From positions 124,001 to 188,000 of the forward strand of contig NZ_CP028487.1 of the NCBI RefSeq assembly GCF_003048255.1: DNA of 64,000 nucleotides, read 5' to 3'. This document shows, in pieces, positions 60,393 through 64,000 of the stretch (within the stretch, counting starts at the first letter, position 1; each line of letters begins with the position of its first letter). A program made the position numbers and the translations under genes. Below the pieces are notes generated by a model. The model saw nothing but the letters and a program-made list of their open reading frames with translations. It was not told the origin of the DNA and searched no databases. Origin of the DNA: Yersinia massiliensis. GTDB taxonomy: Bacteria; Pseudomonadota; Gammaproteobacteria; Enterobacterales; Enterobacteriaceae.

Positions 60393-62489
60393 ATGGATCG
60401 TAAATCGCTCGATCAAGCAGCGACACTGGCAGGGATTGCCGCCAGCTATATTAATGCTCATGGTAAGCCGCAGGCTATTTTGCCGGAAACCAAGCAGCAG
60501 TTGTTGGCGGCCATGGGGCGTATGACTACGCCTCCTGTTACTCAGACAGAAAAAGCACCATTACCGGTTGTAAAAGTATTTACTTTTGGCAGTCCGATGC
60601 CACTACCAATGGCGGGTTCAGGCGATTATCACTGGCAGTTACAGACAGAGAAAGGTGAGCTACATCAAGGGCGTATCAGTGCGAATAAAACACTGACGTT
60701 GCCGGCGTCCTTGCCATTGGGTTATCACCGTTTGATGCTGGAGCAAGGCTTACAGCAGTGGCAGTGTTCGGTTATTGTTGCACCGAAACGTTGTTATGAG
60801 CCGGACGCGTTATTGGCCGGGAAAAAGCTCTGGGGAGCTTGCGTGCAGCTGTATACCCTGCGCTCTGAACACAATTGGGGGATCGGTGATTTTGGCGATT
60901 TAGCCCAGATGTTGGAGCAGGTTGTGGAACGGGGAGGGGCATTTATTGGCCTCAATCCGATTCATGCGCTGTATCCCGCTAATCCCCATAGTGCTAGCCC
61001 CTATAGCCCGTCATCTAGACGCTGGCTGAATGTGATTTATATCGACGTCAATGCCGTGGATGAGTTTCAGCACAGTGAAGCCGCGCAACGCTGGTGGCAT
61101 CAACCTGAGACACAAAGTGCCTTGGCAGAGAGTCGCGCCAATGAATGGGTGGATTATACCCAAGTGATGCGGCTGAAATTGACGGCCCTACGCTTGGCGT
61201 TTCCTTTGTTTACGGCACGTAAAGCGAGAGATGCACGGGTACAGGCATTCCACCAGTTTGTGGAGCAAGGGGGTAAGAGCCTGTATCAACAGGCTGCTTT
61301 TGATGCCCTTCATGCGCATTTGAGTGAGAATGATCCGATGATGTGGGGCTGGCCGGTGTGGCCTGCTGAATATCGTGACGGGCACAGTAGCGCGGTGGCT
61401 GATTTCTGCCACCAGCACAGCGATGACGTGAACTTCTATTTGTGGCTACAGTGGCTGGCTGCCAGTCAGTTTGATCGCTGCTTCCGTGAGAGTCAGGCGC
61501 GTAAAATGCCGTTGGGCCTGTACCGTGACTTAGCGGTGGGGGTGGCGGAAGGTGGTGCTGAGACGTGGTGTGATCGTGAGCTATATTGCTTGAAAGCATC
61601 CGTGGGTGCGCCGCCAGACATTTTAGGGCCGCTCGGTCAAAACTGGGGGTTGCCGCCAATGGACCCGCACGTCATGGTTGCTCGCGCCTATCAGCCGTTT
61701 ATTGATTTGCTGCGTGCCAATATGACCAGTTGTGGTGCGCTACGTATTGACCATGTGATGGCGTTACTGCGTTTATGGTGGATCCCATATGGGCGAACAG
61801 CAGATCAGGGGGCTTACGTAAAATACCCCGTTGATGATTTGTTGGCGATATTGGCGCTAGAAAGCCAGCGTCATCATTGTATGGTCATTGGCGAAGACTT
61901 AGGCACTGTACCGGTTGAGATTATTGGTAAGTTGCGTGATAGCGGGGTGTATTCCTATAAGGTGCTCTATTTTGAGCATGATAGTGAAAATATCTTCCGT
62001 GCGCCGCAGTCGTATCCGGTGCAAGCGATGGCGACCATCACGACCCATGACCTGCCGACACTGCGAGGCTATTGGCAAGCGGATGACCTGACATTGGGTA
62101 ATAAGCTGGGCTTATATCCGGACCAACAGATCTTGAAGCAGCTTTATCTCGATAGAGAGCGGGCGAAGCAAGGGTTGTTGGAAGGGCTGCATCACTATGA
62201 TTGCGTGCCAAAAAAGGTGGGTCACAAAGCCTCGTTACTTGCGATGAGCCCTGTGCTCAACCGTGGGTTACAACGTTATGTCGCTGACAGTGCCAGTGCA
62301 TTATTGGGGTTGCAGCCAGAAGATTGGTTGGATATGGCGACACCGGTCAACATTCCTGGCACCAGTGATGAATATCCCAATTGGCGACGTAAGTTAACGG
62401 TGACGTTGGAAGAGATGTTTGCTGACGAGCACGTGAATCGGTTATTGAAGGATTTAGATAAGCGCCGCAAGAATGTTTCCGCGGGGTAA
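60393..62489 (+). CDS. malQ: 4-alpha-glucanotransferase (amylomaltase)
   Basis: Transfers maltosyl and longer units between maltodextrins, releasing glucose; GH77. 698 aa. Catalytic-domain blocks are WGIGDFGDL (about 159-167), NPIHALYPANPHSASPYSPSSR (about 190-211), the nucleophile region GALRIDHVMAL (about 447-457), IGEDLGTVP (about 500-508) and THDLPTLRGYW (about 550). The ATG at 60393 has AAGGAG. Last gene of malPQ. Confidence 0.97.
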   Translation: MDRKSLDQAATLAGIAASYINAHGKPQAILPETKQQLLAAMGRMTTPPVTQTEKAPLPVVKVFTFGSPMPLPMAGSGDYHWQLQTEKGELHQGRISANKTLTLPASLPLGYHRLMLEQGLQQWQCSVIVAPKRCYEPDALLAGKKLWGACVQLYTLRSEHNWGIGDFGDLAQMLEQVVERGGAFIGLNPIHALYPANPHSASPYSPSSRRWLNVIYIDVNAVDEFQHSEAAQRWWHQPETQSALAESRANEWVDYTQVMRLKLTALRLAFPLFTARKARDARVQAFHQFVEQGGKSLYQQAAFDALHAHLSENDPMMWGWPVWPAEYRDGHSSAVADFCHQHSDDVNFYLWLQWLAASQFDRCFRESQARKMPLGLYRDLAVGVAEGGAETWCDRELYCLKASVGAPPDILGPLGQNWGLPPMDPHVMVARAYQPFIDLLRANMTSCGALRIDHVMALLRLWWIPYGRTADQGAYVKYPVDDLLAILALESQRHHCMVIGEDLGTVPVEIIGKLRDSGVYSYKVLYFEHDSENIFRAPQSYPVQAMATITTHDLPTLRGYWQADDLTLGNKLGLYPDQQILKQLYLDRERAKQGLLEGLHHYDCVPKKVGHKASLLAMSPVLNRGLQRYVADSASALLGLQPEDWLDMATPVNIPGTSDEYPNWRRKLTVTLEEMFADEHVNRLLKDLDKRRKNVSAG

Positions 62490-62512
62490 GGTTTGAGTGA
62501 TTCTGAGTGACG

Positions 62513-62536
62513 ATAAGGGGGAGAAATCCCCCTTAT
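62513..62536 (+). terminator. perfect 10-bp hairpin after malQ
   Basis: ATAAGGGGGA (62513-62522) and TCCCCCTTAT (62527-62536) pair perfectly around a GAAA loop, 24 bases past malQ. Likely terminator or RNA 3' end, though there is no long T-run. Confidence 0.6.
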
Positions 62537-62702
62537 GATTATGACAATGTGCGTATAGCTAGCGGAGAGAACAGACAGATCGTAAAGACGCCGTAAAATC
62601 GTCCCTGATGGCTCGGGCCGCGCCATCCTTGGCGCGGACGCTTTACTCTTCTGCCTGCCCTCACCGCTCTAGACTGAATCATTGGGATGGTGGCAGTAGT
62701 TT

Positions 62703-62724
62703 TAAGGGGGAGATGTCCCCCTTT
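62703..62724. terminator. second hairpin of the same sequence before nfuA end
   Basis: TAAGGGGGA (62703-62711) and TCCCCCTTTA (62716-62725) pair around GATG with a single slip. It is nearly the same stem as at 62513-62536, 190 bp away, 32 bases past the nfuA stop on the minus strand. Confidence 0.55.
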
Positions 62725-62755
62725 ATGATGACTGTCGTACCAAGAACGCCAAGTA

Positions 62756-63331
62756 TTAGTAGTAAGAGTGTTCGCCGCGCTGATGCTCGGTCAAATCCCT
62801 TACCCCTTTCAATTCTGGGAATTTCTGCAACAACTCTTTCTCGATGCCTTCTTTTAGCGTGACATCGACCATAGAACACCCGTTACAACCACCGCCGAAT
62901 TGCAAAATAGCCAAGGCGTCAGGAGTGATTTCCATCAAGGTGACACGGCCACCGTGACCCGCCAATTGCGGGTTAATCTGCGATTGCAGGACATACTCAA
63001 CCCGTTCCATTAGCGGCGCATTGTCATCCACTTTGCGCATTTTGGCGTTCGGGGCTTTCAGGGTGAGCTGCGAACCGAGCTGGTCGGTCACGAAATCGAT
63101 TTCAGCATCTTCCAAATAAGGTTTGCTCAGCTCATCAATATAAGCTGACAGCTGTTCGAATTTCAGTTCAGTATCTGTGGCTTCAACGGCATCCGGCGGG
63201 CAATAAGACACACCGCACTCAGCGGTTGGTGTACCGGGGTTGATAACAAATACACGGATTTGGGTGCCTTCTTCTTGATTTGCCAACAATTTGGCAAAAT
63301 GAGATTGTGCTGCATCTGTTATTGTGATCAT
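62756..63331 (-). CDS. nfuA: Fe-S biogenesis protein NfuA
   Basis: Iron-sulfur carrier that delivers 4Fe-4S clusters to apoproteins, important under oxidative stress and iron limitation. 191 aa as in E. coli. An N-terminal degenerate A-type domain (about 1-95) is followed by a C-terminal Nfu domain with the cluster ligands CNGC (about 149-152) in [20 protein letters not shown]. The ATG at 63331 is clear. On the same strand and downstream of gntX, as in E. coli. Confidence 0.96.
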   Translation of the reverse strand: MITITDAAQSHFAKLLANQEEGTQIRVFVINPGTPTAECGVSYCPPDAVEATDTELKFEQLSAYIDELSKPYLEDAEIDFVTDQLGSQLTLKAPNAKMRKVDDNAPLMERVEYVLQSQINPQLAGHGGRVTLMEITPDALAILQFGGGCNGCSMVDVTLKEGIEKELLQKFPELKGVRDLTEHQRGEHSYY

Positions 63332-63390
63332 GGCATCTGCTCAATAGTTGACTACGCTTGTCGGCTATAATACGCCCATTGTTAGGGTGA

Positions 63391-64000
63391 CTACAAGGTT
63401 CGACAAATACACCAAACCTGCAACGAAGCAATCCCCTCAGCCCATAATAACGTGGCAATCTCATTCAGCGTGCTTCCCGTCGTCACAACATCATCCAGCA
63501 GGGCAATGTGTTGGCCTCGAATGGGCGTCACGCAACGAAAGATCCCCTGCAAATTTTGACGCCGTGCTGTGGCGCTGAGTTGTTGCTGAGGAGGCGTTGC
63601 ACGGACGCGCTGTAAGGTCATATTGCTATAGTGGCAGTTAAGCCAGCGAGCTAATGGCCGCGCTAAGAGGTCTGCTTGATTATAGCCGCGCCGCCAGCAG
63701 CGTGAACGGTGTAATGGCACACTGATAATACGATCCGGTTTAATCACCTTGCCATGACGTTTGGCATCGAGCCAACGCAGTAATAATAGGCGTGCCAAAG
63801 CCGGAGCCAGTTGGGTGCAGCCACTAAATTTGAGTTGCTTAATCAGCCCCTTTAGCGGAGGCGCGTAATCGCTGACAAAGATAATATTCTCCCAATCGGG
63901 TGGTTTATTTAGGCAACGGCCACAAGGAAGTTGAGTGTTAGCGCTGGGTAAGCCGCAGCGTGGGCAGCAAGGCGGTAACTTAGGCAAGTGGCGATTGCAG
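63391..64000 (-). CDS. gntX: GntX/ComF-family phosphoribosyltransferase-like protein, N-terminus beyond window
   Basis: The 3' part of a ComF-type gene. An N-terminal cysteine-rich zinc-binding region (CCPRCGLP...LPCGRCLNKP) is followed by a phosphoribosyltransferase-like domain with the PRPP loop LLDDVVTTGSTLNEIA near the end. The frame stays open to base 64000 (upstream residues CNRH), and E. coli GntX is 227 aa with another cysteine pair before this point, so the start lies outside the window; a TTG at 63987 is not the start. Implicated in periplasmic gluconate or DNA use in E. coli, with the exact role unknown. Confidence 0.92.
   Translation of the reverse strand, partial: CNRHLPKLPPCCPRCGLPSANTQLPCGRCLNKPPDWENIIFVSDYAPPLKGLIKQLKFSGCTQLAPALARLLLLRWLDAKRHGKVIKPDRIISVPLHRSRCWRRGYNQADLLARPLARWLNCHYSNMTLQRVRATPPQQQLSATARRQNLQGIFRCVTPIRGQHIALLDDVVTTGSTLNEIATLLWAEGIASLQVWCICRTL

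Overview
The window is chromosomal DNA of an enterobacterium, most likely a Yersinia. The evidence is the protein sequences, the E. coli-like order of housekeeping blocks, a serralysin gene, and 127-bp ERIC repeats. The GlpG sequence looks Yersinia-like, but I cannot fix the species without a search. No rRNA, tRNA, insertion sequence, prophage or CRISPR array was seen.

Layout. 0-3.6 kb holds a possible gene tail, an ASCH-domain protein, prlC and rsmJ. 3.7-5.0 kb is a serralysin-type RTX metalloprotease with no secretion genes beside it. 5.2-11.4 kb carries gdhA, uspA, uspB, pitA and yhiN. 11.4-14.2 kb is AT-rich: a 1.2-kb gap, then two EvgA/FimZ-like regulators (one lacking its DNA-binding domain) and a PapI/FaeA-like protein. 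14.3-16.6 kb is a divergent LysR/MFS-exporter pair. 16.8-29.9 kb is a complete myo-inositol catabolic region: iolI, iolT, iolA, iolB, iolR, iolC fused to a DUF2090 domain, iolD, iolG and iolE. It ends in two tandem ERIC elements plus part of a third. 30.2-37.2 kb is E. coli-like: yhhY, the sRNA gene ryhB with a Fur box, yhhW, gntR, gntT, gntK, yhgN and asd. A btsS-type sensor kinase without an adjacent response regulator follows. 39.5-49 kb is the glycogen operon glgBXCAP. 49-53.4 kb holds glpD, glpR, glpG and glpE. 53.6-54.9 kb is an AT-rich singleton gene. 55-62.5 kb is malT, malP and malQ; nfuA and the 3' part of gntX close the window.

Much of the window is carbon metabolism: inositol to acetyl-CoA, gluconate to 6-phosphogluconate, glycogen synthesis and breakdown, glycerol-3-phosphate oxidation, and maltodextrin use. 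It carries visible candidate sites for GntR, CRP, GlpR, MalT and Fur.

The most interesting item is the singleton at 53630-54937. Its N-terminus resembles the translocation domain of Salmonella SPI-2 effectors of the SseJ/SifA type (GYFSS start, a WEKIxxFF-like K-I-x-x-F-F motif, and a similar following helix). It lies between glpE and malT, where E. coli has rtc genes. The glpEGR block beside it is inverted relative to E. coli, and an 816-bp repeat-rich non-coding segment sits at the other junction. Other leads are the regulator trio, the orphan serralysin with an extended C-terminus, the orphan BtsS, and a structured patch in the 11.4-kb gap. Many start codons were moved to positions with a better ribosome-binding site; each entry says where.
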